Shown: positions 16,102 to 24,181 of the stretch, piece by piece
Layout of the letters: each line of letters starts with the position of its first letter
Numbering within the stretch: the first letter of the stretch is position 1
IMG/VR virus record: IMGVR_UViG_3300020190_002958
Span: 1 to 45,136 of that record
DNA from: a virus
DNA: 45,136 nucleotides
Strand: one strand, 5' to 3'
Notes under the pieces: model-generated
Database searches by the model: none
Seen by the model: only the letters and a program-made list of their open reading frames with translations
What the model was told of the DNA's origin: nothing
Program-made: the position numbers and the translations under genes

Positions 16102-18420
16102 ATGAAGGTCGAATCTATAATAAACGATATTTGTTGCGATAATCGAATCAAAAACGGAGTATTTGAGATAAATAATCCAGATCACGTTTTTATTTTACAA
16201 GAATACCTAGAAAAACTAGGATTAGACATAGAGACAGTAACCGAAAAAACCGCTAAGTTATTTGAAGCCGGTAGATTTCCTGAAAGACAGGCTTATAATA
16301 AAAATGGTATACTAGTTACATTTCCTACTAAAGAATATCGTAATCGTGCCGTCAACAAAGGTACACACTTCGCTGAAAACCCTAAAAAAAGTGTATCAAA
16401 TATTTTTACAAAAGACGACGATTTAGCAACCGCTGATGTTTCAAAACCAGAAAAACCCGTAACACAATTGGTTGATAAAGAAGTAGGAGATCTAGAAAAT
16501 TCCGACAAAGACACACGTTCACCTGAAGAAATTAAACAAGATTCACAAGCTGTAGTAGGTCTTCTAACTACACCAACATTTCAATATGCGTTGGAAGAAG
16601 CAAAATCATTTGGTTTTTATAACAAAGGATTTCTGTGGTACGATTCAAATGGTGAATATATTGGCAAACAAAAGTATGATGAACAATTAGGTAAAAGTAT
16701 AATTGTACCCGAAGCAATTAGTCCTGCTGTGTATTTAAAAAAAGCAGCTAAAGTTGTAGAAATACTTGATAGTGAGTTGTTTGAAACTCTTAATTTTTTA
16801 AAAGACGCTGATAAAAGCAAAAAAACTCTAATATTTGAAACTATTCCGATATTAGTAGCAAATGGTATACGTGATTTTACAAACTTAAATGCAAGTGGTA
16901 ACTATCAAGAATATGCTATCGATTTTTTGAAGAAATGGGGAGCACTACGTTCCAAGTTGGAAAAGATTGAAAATCCTATATTCAAAGAAGAAAATTTAAA
17001 GATATATGATCTTGTAAATAAAGATCTTATTGAAATCGGCGGTGTCGGTAGTATTTCATTGTCAGATTTAGGTACACCATCTGATTTTATTCATAAAGAT
17101 ATCAAAAAGTTTTATAAATTTGCGGGTAAATATAATGATGTTAAATCAGGTGAAAATGCCGGTAGGAGTAAAGAAAATACAGCAGACATTGTATTGATAT
17201 ACGGTGGTACGGCGGATGATGTTTATAAGGCACTTGATGATGGACAAATTGATCAACAAGATGTTGATTCACTTGCAAAAGTAAAAGATAAAAATATAAC
17301 TTTTGCGCTGGTAAGTTTAAAAGCTGGTAGTGCACGACTAGGACATGTATTACAAAAGTTAGTAACATATGTCGGTACAGAAATACCAATTGCACCTGGA
17401 AAATCTACAAAAGCTGTAAAACAAGAAGTATTGAGTGAAGCTGTATTGGATACTATCATGAATAGTTTCAAACAATTTGCTCAAATAATAAAGGATATTC
17501 CTGATCAGTTACAAAAGATATACAAGGATTTTATCGACAAGATAAAACCTTTTGAAACTAAAATCACAAATTTTCTTTTTAAAGAATTGAACTTGGATGT
17601 CAAACGTATGGAAACAAGTGAAATGCGAGATCTAAAGATGTTAGAAATGGAAATTGAAAAAGACATAAATACTCTTAACGAAGATGAAGCTGTATGTGAT
17701 AAAAATTCCGCTGTATTAAAATCATCTCTAATTAAGAATCTAACATCATTTAAGAAGATATTACAATCATCACATGAAGATGATAGATTGATGGCACGGA
17801 TAAACGAATTTTCAAAAAATCCACTATTGCTCGAATACTTCCCTATTGTAATATCAAAAGAGGAAAGTGATTTGACTTCAAAGTTAAGAATCAACATTAT
17901 TAGTATAATCGATAATATATTGAAAAATAATAAGGAAAATGATTGTATAGCACGTTTGGATTTACAACCTATATTGAAATATCGCAGCAATATATTAGCA
18001 CTTGGATATGTTGAATTGATACTTGATAATATATTAAAAGATACCAGCACATCTTCTCCAGAAAAAATTCGTGAAGATTTTATTAAATTGGCGAGTACAT
18101 TATCATCCGAAGCTGTTTTCGGTAACAATATAAGTTTACCACTAATAAAATTTACAGGATCAAAAATTGAAAGATTAAGATTTAAAGGTAATTATAAATT
18201 GGAAGTACCTACCAAAATTGATAAATTAAAACTTGGAAAATTACGTATTAACCTAATACAAGAAGATGGATACATGACCGTTAATCTATTTTTATTTAAC
18301 GGTATTATATCAGATGATGATATTCCAAAACCAACATATGTAAATTACTTAATGGACAGTTCCAGTGGAAGTAAATTTTCTTTCAAGATTGAGGGACAAA
18401 AAGTAGTAGAAAAAATATGA
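16102..18420 (+). CDS. Large late-type protein of unknown function
   Basis: The product is 772 residues and not recognised. Residues 1-100 hold a distinct motif-rich part (LFEAGRFPERQAYNKNG, LVTFPTKEYRNRAVNKGTHF) that looks like a conserved module. A low-complexity acidic linker follows to about 155. The middle (about 345-430) contains NTADIVLIYGG and, about 35 residues later, ITFALVSLKAGSARLG. This D...SLK.G arrangement recalls the core of PD-(D/E)XK nuclease folds, but Ser stands where Glu is expected. The last 300 residues are helical. It carries the four-base-spaced TATTTATT motif, so it is probably a late, possibly virion, protein. It overlaps the next gene by ATGA. Confidence 0.6.
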   Translation: MKVESIINDICCDNRIKNGVFEINNPDHVFILQEYLEKLGLDIETVTEKTAKLFEAGRFPERQAYNKNGILVTFPTKEYRNRAVNKGTHFAENPKKSVSNIFTKDDDLATADVSKPEKPVTQLVDKEVGDLENSDKDTRSPEEIKQDSQAVVGLLTTPTFQYALEEAKSFGFYNKGFLWYDSNGEYIGKQKYDEQLGKSIIVPEAISPAVYLKKAAKVVEILDSELFETLNFLKDADKSKKTLIFETIPILVANGIRDFTNLNASGNYQEYAIDFLKKWGALRSKLEKIENPIFKEENLKIYDLVNKDLIEIGGVGSISLSDLGTPSDFIHKDIKKFYKFAGKYNDVKSGENAGRSKENTADIVLIYGGTADDVYKALDDGQIDQQDVDSLAKVKDKNITFALVSLKAGSARLGHVLQKLVTYVGTEIPIAPGKSTKAVKQEVLSEAVLDTIMNSFKQFAQIIKDIPDQLQKIYKDFIDKIKPFETKITNFLFKELNLDVKRMETSEMRDLKMLEMEIEKDINTLNEDEAVCDKNSAVLKSSLIKNLTSFKKILQSSHEDDRLMARINEFSKNPLLLEYFPIVISKEESDLTSKLRINIISIIDNILKNNKENDCIARLDLQPILKYRSNILALGYVELILDNILKDTSTSSPEKIREDFIKLASTLSSEAVFGNNISLPLIKFTGSKIERLRFKGNYKLEVPTKIDKLKLGKLRINLIQEDGYMTVNLFLFNGIISDDDIPKPTYVNYLMDSSSGSKFSFKIEGQKVVEKI

Positions 18421-18806
18421 ATAGACAACTTTTATGCACATTTTCGGACAGTAAAACTTACACTTTAACAATCGAGAACATAAAATCTTTTTATGAACTA
18501 ATAGATAACAAAATATTTGTATTTTCAAACGTAAAGAATTTACGAGAAGTATATTTGACATATAATGTTAATAAAAAAGATGATAATACTACAAAATTTG
18601 CAAACACAATAAGTGTACACAGAAAAAAAGAAACAAACACTTTGTATACACTAAATGCAATGAATAAAATTATAGAAGAAGAAAATGGCAGTTTTGACAA
18701 AAATTATAAATTAAATTGGAAATTGTATAAAAACACAATCATTCTTACAGGCGAACACGGTTTGCGAATTATAGATTTAAAATTATTCTCAATTGTAACT
18801 ATCTGA
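18417..18806 (+). CDS. Hypothetical 129-residue protein
   Basis: The start ATG overlaps the upstream stop (ATGA), so translation is coupled to the 772-residue protein. The product is polar and lysine- and asparagine-rich (VYLTYNVNKKDDNTTKFA), with a beta-rich end (LKLFSIVTI). No motif is recognised. It may be a partner of the preceding protein. Confidence 0.6.
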   Translation: MNRQLLCTFSDSKTYTLTIENIKSFYELIDNKIFVFSNVKNLREVYLTYNVNKKDDNTTKFANTISVHRKKETNTLYTLNAMNKIIEEENGSFDKNYKLNWKLYKNTIILTGEHGLRIIDLKLFSIVTI

Positions 18807-18934
18807 TATTTATAACTTGACGGCGTAAACTTGATGGTGTAGAGTTACTCTCACGATTGAGAACGTTGTTGTTGACTTGAGTGAGTTAACTTTAAACAAA
18901 TTAATCAATTAAACAATTAACTAATTAAAAAATT
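18807..18934 (+). promoter_or_regulatory. gp32 leader: TATTTATA motif, foldable segment and AT-rich repeats
   Basis: TATTTATA at 18807-18814 abuts the upstream stop and would give a leader of about 115 bases. Within it, GTTA/CTCAC (18844-18847, 18850-18854) can pair with GTGAG/TAAC (18881-18885, 18887-18890) around a 26-base loop. A smaller hairpin, CTCA-CGAT-TGAG (18850-18861), is mutually exclusive with it. From 18891 to the ATG the sequence is almost all A/T with repeated AATTAA units. T4 gp32 represses its own mRNA by binding an unstructured AT-rich leader next to a folded element, so this layout suggests a similar operator. Confidence 0.45.
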
Positions 18935-19765
18935 ATGGCATTAGATATTAGCAGACTAAAGAGTCGTTTGAACTCACTTTCAAACCAAGGAAGTAAAACA
19001 AATCTTATTTGGAAACCCAAGCCAGGTAAGCAAGTTGTAAGAATCGTTCCATACAAGTACACTCCTGACAATCCATTTATTGAACTGAAGTTTCATTATA
19101 ATTTAAATGGAAAGACTTATATGTCTCCCGATAGTTTTGGTCGTCCAGACCCTATTGTTGAGTTTAGTAATCGTCTTAAAAAGACAGGTGATAAAGAAGA
19201 TTGGAAAAATGGTCGTAAACTAGAACCAAAGATGCGTACATTTGCACCTATATTTGTTCGTGGTGAAGAACATGAAGGAGTAAAATTTTGGGGATTTGGT
19301 AAGCAAGTCTATCAAGAAATTCTTTCGATAATCAGTGATCCGGACTACGGTGATATTACCGACCTAACCAATGGACGTGATATTGTTGTAGAGTTTCGTA
19401 CCGCTGAAGAAAGTGGAAAGAGTTTTCCCGAAACAACGATTCGTGTAAAACCAAACGCAACCACAGCTGTGGATCCCAAAAATACAAGTCTCGTAGACTC
19501 AATTAAGAATCAAATCAATATTTTGGATTTGTTTCCTGAGTTGAATTATGAAGAACTAAAAGATGTTATGGATAAATGGTTGAATCCAGATTCAGGTGAA
19601 ACAAATGAAGGCACAGTTAGCGCAGGTACAGTAGATGAAGAAACAACTGAAGCAGTTGCTGCAAGTGCAGCAAAATCAGTACCAGTTTCTCCAACAGCTA
19701 CTAAAGCAAAGGTAGCAGCATCCGATGATGTTACAAAAGCATTTGACGACTTGTTTAACTCTTAA
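18935..19765 (+). CDS. 32: Single-stranded DNA-binding protein, T4 gp32 type
   Basis: The product is 276 residues. The N terminus (LDISRLKSRLNSL) and the WKPKPGKQVVRIVPYKY segment match the gp32 family, followed by an OB-fold core with FWGFGKQVYQEI and ETTIRVKP. A Ser/Thr/Ala-rich linker leads to an acidic C-terminal tail (SDDVTKAFDDLFNS), used in T4 to contact replication partners. The T4 core holds a zinc ion through one His and three Cys. Here the equivalent stretch (YMSPDSFGRPDPIVEFSN, near residue 60) has Ser and Asp instead, and the whole protein has no Cys. It protects and organises single-stranded DNA with UvsX and helicase encoded downstream. A terminator follows at once. Confidence 0.9.
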   Translation: MALDISRLKSRLNSLSNQGSKTNLIWKPKPGKQVVRIVPYKYTPDNPFIELKFHYNLNGKTYMSPDSFGRPDPIVEFSNRLKKTGDKEDWKNGRKLEPKMRTFAPIFVRGEEHEGVKFWGFGKQVYQEILSIISDPDYGDITDLTNGRDIVVEFRTAEESGKSFPETTIRVKPNATTAVDPKNTSLVDSIKNQINILDLFPELNYEELKDVMDKWLNPDSGETNEGTVSAGTVDEETTEAVAASAAKSVPVSPTATKAKVAASDDVTKAFDDLFNS

Positions 19766-19777
19766 AAAATAAATTAA

Positions 19778-19810
19778 GCCACCGGAGTTTTTTATACTTC
19801 AGTGGCTTTC
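19778..19810 (+). terminator. Rho-independent terminator after gp32
   Basis: A 10-bp stem with one mismatch and one G-T pair (19778-19787 with 19797-19806) has a T-rich 9-base loop and is followed by TTTC. The T's within the loop, rather than a long tail, make it imperfect. Confidence 0.65.
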
Positions 19811-19824
19811 TAGTTATATACGTT

Positions 19825-20958
19825 ATGGCAAAAAAACAAAGTAAAGAAAATCAAAGAGATGAACTTATTGAACTATTAGCTGAAGAGTTAAACAAAGCTA
19901 ATAAAGATGGTGGTAAGATTGCTTATTTCTTAGACGAACAAGAAAATCCTGCAGAAATTAGTGATTGGATTAGTACTGGTTCATCAATACTAGATTTAGC
20001 TATTAGTAATCGTCCTCACGGTGGTTTGCCTGTTGGTAAAATGGTCGAATTTAACGGTTTGGAAGGTACTGGTAAAAGTCTAGTATCCGCACACGTTGTA
20101 GCTGATACTCAACGAAAAGGTGGAGTTGCAGTAGTAATTGACACTGAAAATGCAGCTGCTCCTGAGTTTTGGAAGAGTTTAGGTGTAGATCTATCTAAGT
20201 TACTATATGTTCAATGTGAAACAGTTGAAGATATTTTTGCTCAGATGGAGAAGATGATTGCAATTGTTCGCAAGAGCAACAAAGATCGTATTCTAACAAT
20301 CATCGTTGACTCTGTAGCAGCAGCATCAACAAAGGTAGAACTAGAAAGTGATCATGGTAAAGATGGTTACGCAACTGGTAAGAGTATTATTATTAGTAAA
20401 GCAATGCGTAAGATTACCACTATGATTGGCCGTCAGAAAGTTCTTACTGTATTTACTAACCAACTACGTCAAAATCTAAATGCCATGGCGTTTGGTGACA
20501 AGTATGTAGTAAGCGGTGGTAAGGCACTAGCATATCACTGTAGTGTACGTGTCCGTTTGACTAATACAGGTAAGCTCAAGAAGGGTGAAGAAATCATCGG
20601 CAATGAGTGTAAAGCTGTTGTTGTAAAAAATCGTATGGGTCCACCACAACGGCAAGCAAGTTTCGATATCTATTTTGATAGCGGTATTGCTGATTATGGT
20701 AGTTGGATTAAAGTTTTAAAAGAACAAGGTCTAATTAAACAGGGTGGAGCTTATTACACATACAAGAAGAATGATGAATCAGACTGGAAGTTTCAATCCA
20801 AAGATTTTGTAAGCGTGATGCAGACCGACAAAGAATTAAGTGAAGAAATTTACTTGAAGATTTGTGACGCTGTTATCATGAAATACAAAAATCCAAACAG
20901 TCAAATTGTTGAAGATGCTGTTGTTGATACCAACGAAGAAACTGCTGGTAACGAATAG
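19825..20958 (+). CDS. uvsX: RecA/UvsX-type recombinase
   Basis: The product is 377 residues. Walker A is GLEGTGKS (78-85), followed by VVIDTENAA (the catalytic Glu region). Walker B is in LTIIVDSVAA. FTNQLRQNLN is loop L1-like, and VSGGKALAYHCSVRVRL matches the RecA switch and strand-exchange region. It catalyses homologous pairing and strand invasion for recombination-dependent replication and repair, acting on DNA coated by the gp32 product upstream. The P-loop is of the GTGKS type, nearer to bacterial RecA than to the GPSKS-like loop of T4 UvsX. The C terminus is acidic. It lies 59 bases after gp32 with a terminator between, so it needs its own promoter or read-through. Confidence 0.92.
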   Translation: MAKKQSKENQRDELIELLAEELNKANKDGGKIAYFLDEQENPAEISDWISTGSSILDLAISNRPHGGLPVGKMVEFNGLEGTGKSLVSAHVVADTQRKGGVAVVIDTENAAAPEFWKSLGVDLSKLLYVQCETVEDIFAQMEKMIAIVRKSNKDRILTIIVDSVAAASTKVELESDHGKDGYATGKSIIISKAMRKITTMIGRQKVLTVFTNQLRQNLNAMAFGDKYVVSGGKALAYHCSVRVRLTNTGKLKKGEEIIGNECKAVVVKNRMGPPQRQASFDIYFDSGIADYGSWIKVLKEQGLIKQGGAYYTYKKNDESDWKFQSKDFVSVMQTDKELSEEIYLKICDAVIMKYKNPNSQIVEDAVVDTNEETAGNE

Positions 20959-20977
20959 TAAAACACATTGATAGGAT

Positions 20978-21005
20978 GTTTTTCCGCATTGCAATGCGGA
21001 AAAAC
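20978..21005. terminator. 28-base perfect palindrome, bidirectional terminator-like
   Basis: A perfect inverted repeat of 14 bp (GTTTTTCCGCATTG at 20978-20991 and its complement) begins 19 bases after the uvsX stop. The arms start with T5 and end with A5, so each strand has a GC-rich core hairpin (CCGCATT/AATGCGG) followed by T's. It can terminate in either direction. Confidence 0.75.
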
Positions 21006-21053
21006 TTCTTTTTGAAGATCGATCTGAACGATTATATCAAATTTATAAAAGAT

Positions 21054-21079
21054 GAATCGATATGTGGATTCTTTTTTTT
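21054..21079 (+). terminator. Second terminator downstream of uvsX
   Basis: A short stem (GAATC at 21054-21058, GATTC at 21067-21071) is followed by eight T's. The stem is weak, but the T-run is good. Confidence 0.5.
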
Positions 21080-21097
21080 ATTTATATTTATGTATAT

Positions 21098-21570
21098 ATG
21101 AATAACAATTTACTTAATGAGACATTTAATAAACATTTGAATCATTTGCGTAATAGGTTATAGTTAGAAGAAGATTATCTAAAAATTTATGAGGAAAAAA
21201 TCATTTTTATGGGTCAGAAAACATCATGGTAGATGATAATGGAGTTAAACGAAGTGTACCTGTAGTTGTAGCTTTTGCTGAAAAAAATGAGAAAAAATAT
21301 TTTAAAAAAGATTTTCCTATTTAAAAATTAGAACATGAATTAAAGTGGTGGAATAAACAAAATGAAGAATATCCTGAACATTCTAATAAAAGAATGATGA
21401 AAGCAAATACTAAATGTCCACTTTTGGTAATTAAAAGTAAGTCTTATGGTTTATCTGTATCAGATGGTCTTAATAGATTAAAAAAAGCAAGAGATATTGA
21501 ACATAAAACAACCATAGATGTTTATATAGTTCCTGAAGAAGATATGCCAGAAGAAGCAATTATTAAATGA
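21098..21570 (+). pseudogene. Decayed gene, C-terminal part resembling a ParB-like fold
   Basis: This otherwise empty stretch between uvsX and RNase H reads as one protein only if two stops and a frameshift are ignored. From the ATG at 21098 the frame meets TAG at 21161 and TAG at 21230. The reading then continues one frame over from about 21226 (VDDNGVKRSVPVVVAFAEKN), meets TAA at 21322, and runs to TGA at 21568. The last 82 codons are intact and protein-like: CPLLVIKSKSYGLSVSDGLN, RLKKARDIEH, IDVYIVPEEDM. The DGLNRLKKA pattern resembles ParB/sulfiredoxin-like small phage proteins. A short product from an internal ATG near 21393 is possible. The final TGA overlaps the ATG of the next reading frame. 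Confidence 0.6.
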
Positions 21571-21695
21571 ACAACTTTGACAAAAAAGAAATAAAGAAGT
21601 TATTTTCTTTATTTCAAAACATAGAAAGAGATTCCGTCACCGGAGGACTTAAAAAATCACTTAATAGTGATGTCCTTTTGGTTGACGGATTGTAG
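21567..21695 (+). CDS. N-terminal fragment of RNase H (5'-3' exonuclease), broken frame
   Basis: The product is 42 residues: MNNFDKKEIKKLFSLFQ at the start and SDVLLVDGL at the end, then TAG. LLVDG is the first metal-binding strand of FEN-family nucleases, and homologues continue directly with NTYIR. That continuation is found in the next frame five bases later (TTG, TAGTG, AAC). The start ATG overlaps the stop of the decayed gene upstream. The stop shares its G with the GTG of the downstream part (TAGTG). This could allow reinitiation, need a frameshift, or simply mark a broken gene. Confidence 0.65.
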   Translation: MNNFDKKEIKKLFSLFQNIERDSVTGGLKKSLNSDVLLVDGL

Positions 21696-22642
21696 TGAAC
21701 ACTTATATTCGGTGTTTCATGGCCGTACCTAGCATGAACGATGACGGCATTCATACTGGTGGTATTGCTGGTTTTCTTAAAAGTGTAGGCTATGCTGTAA
21801 AATTATTACAACCAACCAGAGTTATTGTTGTGTTTGATGGTAATGGTGGTTCTCAAAAACGCCGTAAAATATATCCTGATTATAAAAATGGCAGACGTAC
21901 AAATATACGTTTAAATAGAACTTACGAAGATTTAAGTGACACGGCAGTTGCAAGTCAAAATTTTAAAAAAGAATTGATACGTACGGTAAATTATCTTGAT
22001 ACGTTACCTATTACATTGATGGCAATAGATCAAATTGAAGCTGACGATACTATTGCTTATCTCGCTAGAGAAACATTCAAAGATAGTAATGTAACTATCA
22101 TGTCTACAGACAAAGACTTTTTACAGTTGGCAAGTGATAAGATAAAAATTTGGAGTCCTGTAAAGAAAAAGATTTTTGGTTGTAAAGAAATATTAGATGA
22201 ATATGGTATTACATGTAATAATTTTATTTATTACAGAATAATGGAAGGTGACGAGAGTGATAATATACCAGGTTTAAATGGCATAGGATTAAAACGTGTT
22301 ATTCAGGCGTTTCCATTTTTATCTAATGATAAACAGTTTTCATTACAAGAACTGTATAATTACTGTGAAAATCACAAAAGCAAATATAAAATTTACGAAA
22401 GAGTTTTAGACAATAAAATTCTTCTCGAAAGGAACTATGCTTTGATGCAATTGTGCGATAGTTCAGTACAATCATTTACGCAATTACGTATTGAAGAAAT
22501 AATTAATAAACCAATACGTCGTATAGATAAGCTTACTTTTAGTAAACTTATAACTGAAGATAAGATGTGGAATAATTTACCAAACTATATGGTTTGGTTG
22601 AGTGAGACGTTTGGTAAACTAAATAGTTTTGTTCAAGACTGA
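21695..22642 (+). CDS. RNase H / 5'-3' exonuclease (FEN family), main part
   Basis: The product is 315 residues from a GTG at 21695 that overlaps the TAG of the upstream fragment. Metal-binding acidic residues of the family are visible in VIVVFDGNGGS, IEADDTIAYLA and MSTDKDFLQL. The helix-three-turn-helix DNA-binding part is GDESDNIPGLNGIGLKR. The enzyme removes RNA primers and flaps from lagging-strand fragments, working with gp32 and the helicase. The first catalytic Asp (VDG) is missing here and lies in the 42-residue fragment just upstream, so this polypeptide alone lacks one metal ligand. Whether two chains assemble or a recoding event joins them is unknown. The helicase gene starts 53 bases after the stop. 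Confidence 0.82.
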   Translation: MNTYIRCFMAVPSMNDDGIHTGGIAGFLKSVGYAVKLLQPTRVIVVFDGNGGSQKRRKIYPDYKNGRRTNIRLNRTYEDLSDTAVASQNFKKELIRTVNYLDTLPITLMAIDQIEADDTIAYLARETFKDSNVTIMSTDKDFLQLASDKIKIWSPVKKKIFGCKEILDEYGITCNNFIYYRIMEGDESDNIPGLNGIGLKRVIQAFPFLSNDKQFSLQELYNYCENHKSKYKIYERVLDNKILLERNYALMQLCDSSVQSFTQLRIEEIINKPIRRIDKLTFSKLITEDKMWNNLPNYMVWLSETFGKLNSFVQD

Positions 22643-22695
22643 AACATTATTAAAGGTCTTGTAAAACTACAACGAAGAAAGTATAGTATTTAATT

Positions 22696-24081
22696 ATGGA
22701 AGAGAAACATATTATTGATAACTTAAAAAAATTCGGTCTAGACTTTCAAATTAAGTGTATTTCAAGTCTTGTCTCAGATAGACAATTTCTTGAAAGGATA
22801 CATGACATAATTGACGTTGAATCATTTGAAACAGATGCTCACCAATGGATTATAAAAGAAATTATCTTTTATTTTAACCAATACAAAGATTTACCGACAC
22901 TTAACGTTTTTAAAGTTAGAATTGAAACGATAAGCAACAAAGTTTTAACACAAAGTGTAGTAGATAATCTCAAGTTGATATATCAAAAGATGAATGATAA
23001 TGATATCACTTTCATCAAGGAACAGTTCTTAGAATTTTGCAAGAATCAAAAGTTAAAAAACGCGATTTTTGAAAGTGCGGATCTATTGGCTACTGGTCAG
23101 TATGAAAAAATCAAACACGTTGTAGACCAGGCTATGAAAGCCGGCATAGAACGTAATATCGGTCATGACTATAGTGAAGACGTTGAAAAACGTATGAGTA
23201 TAATGAGTCGTAACTGTATTAAAACCAACTGGCAAGAAATCGACAGTATCATGGATGGTGGTCTTGGACCTGGGGAACTTGGTATTATTACAGCCTGTGC
23301 TGGTAGTGGTAAAAGTTGGGTACTAAGCAAACTTGGTGCAGAAGCTATGAGACAAGGAAAGAATGTTGTACATTTTACGTTGGAACTAAATGAAAATTAT
23401 GTTGGTTTACGCTATGATAGTTGTTTCACAGGTATTGACTTTCAGAATATACGTAACAACGTTGATATTGTTAGACAAAAGATTGGAGAAATTTCCGGTA
23501 AACTTGTAATCAAATATTTTCCTATCAAGACTATATCAGCTTACAGTTTAAAAGCTCACGTCGAACGACTTGCTGTGCTTGGTACTAAGATTGATATGAT
23601 TATTGTTGATTATGCTGATATCCTAAGACCAACGCACAGTGAACGCAACAGTAACAGCTATAGTGAAGCCGGTGGTATCTATGAAGAACTTCGTAGTATT
23701 GCCGGTGAACTTCAAGTTCCTATTTGGAGTGCTTCACAAAGTAATCGTGCTGCTATGGATGAAGATATCATTCAGGCAAACAATATTGCTGATAGTTATC
23801 GTAAAATTATGACTGCTGACTTTGTTTTGAGTCTAAGTCGTAAAGTCAATGATAAACAAGCTAACACTGCACGGTTTCACGTAATTAAAAATCGTTTCGG
23901 ACCAGATGGTTTGACTTTTCCAAGTAAAATGAATGCTGGTTGTGGTCAGATTGAAATATATTCCGAAAATAGTAGAGAAGGTCTAGCAATTCAAAATGAA
24001 ATGATGGATGGTGAGAATCAAGTCAAAAAGATGTTGAAAAATAAATGGAATGCTCATAATAGTGATGAAGATGATGAATAA
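22696..24081 (+). CDS. 41: Replicative DNA helicase, DnaB/gp41 type
   Basis: The product is 461 residues. The N-terminal 150 residues are helical, as in DnaB-family N domains. Walker A is ACAGSGKS (200-207). FTLELNENYVGLRYDSC is the H1a/catalytic Glu region, IIVDYADILRPT the Walker B motif, and WSASQSNRAA the H3 sensor with its Gln. The product would form a hexamer that unwinds DNA 5' to 3' at the fork. The position after gp32, uvsX and RNase H genes fits a replication module. The start ATG (TTTAATTATG) has no Shine-Dalgarno site. The primase partner (gp61) is not in this window. Confidence 0.88.
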   Translation: MEEKHIIDNLKKFGLDFQIKCISSLVSDRQFLERIHDIIDVESFETDAHQWIIKEIIFYFNQYKDLPTLNVFKVRIETISNKVLTQSVVDNLKLIYQKMNDNDITFIKEQFLEFCKNQKLKNAIFESADLLATGQYEKIKHVVDQAMKAGIERNIGHDYSEDVEKRMSIMSRNCIKTNWQEIDSIMDGGLGPGELGIITACAGSGKSWVLSKLGAEAMRQGKNVVHFTLELNENYVGLRYDSCFTGIDFQNIRNNVDIVRQKIGEISGKLVIKYFPIKTISAYSLKAHVERLAVLGTKIDMIIVDYADILRPTHSERNSNSYSEAGGIYEELRSIAGELQVPIWSASQSNRAAMDEDIIQANNIADSYRKIMTADFVLSLSRKVNDKQANTARFHVIKNRFGPDGLTFPSKMNAGCGQIEIYSENSREGLAIQNEMMDGENQVKKMLKNKWNAHNSDEDDE

Positions 24082-24181
24082 TTCATATTATAATTGTATA
24101 TAAAAAACAAAAAAATATTTTTTAAAAATATCGATATTGAATATATTTTATCATAAAAAATGATAGTTATTTTTTACCACC
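24082..24181 (+). other. AT-rich intergenic region with small hairpins before nrdA
   Basis: Almost wholly A and T. It holds a weak fold around AAATATTTTTTAAAAATAT (about 24113-24131) and a hairpin ATCAT-AAAAA-ATGAT (24150-24164). No clear promoter or Shine-Dalgarno site is seen before the ATG at 24182; the bases before it are TACCACC. Confidence 0.4.

Noticed and set aside
17505-18128. 207-codon minus-strand open frame
   Set aside because: It is fully inside gene 16102 on the other strand; Ser/Leu/Phe-rich composition mirrors the Asp/Glu/Lys codons of the real gene.
21098-21570. Reading the interrupted gene as stop-codon recoding
   Set aside because: TAG and TAA both occur in it and a frameshift is also needed, while all neighbouring genes end normally at TAA, TAG or TGA; decay is simpler.
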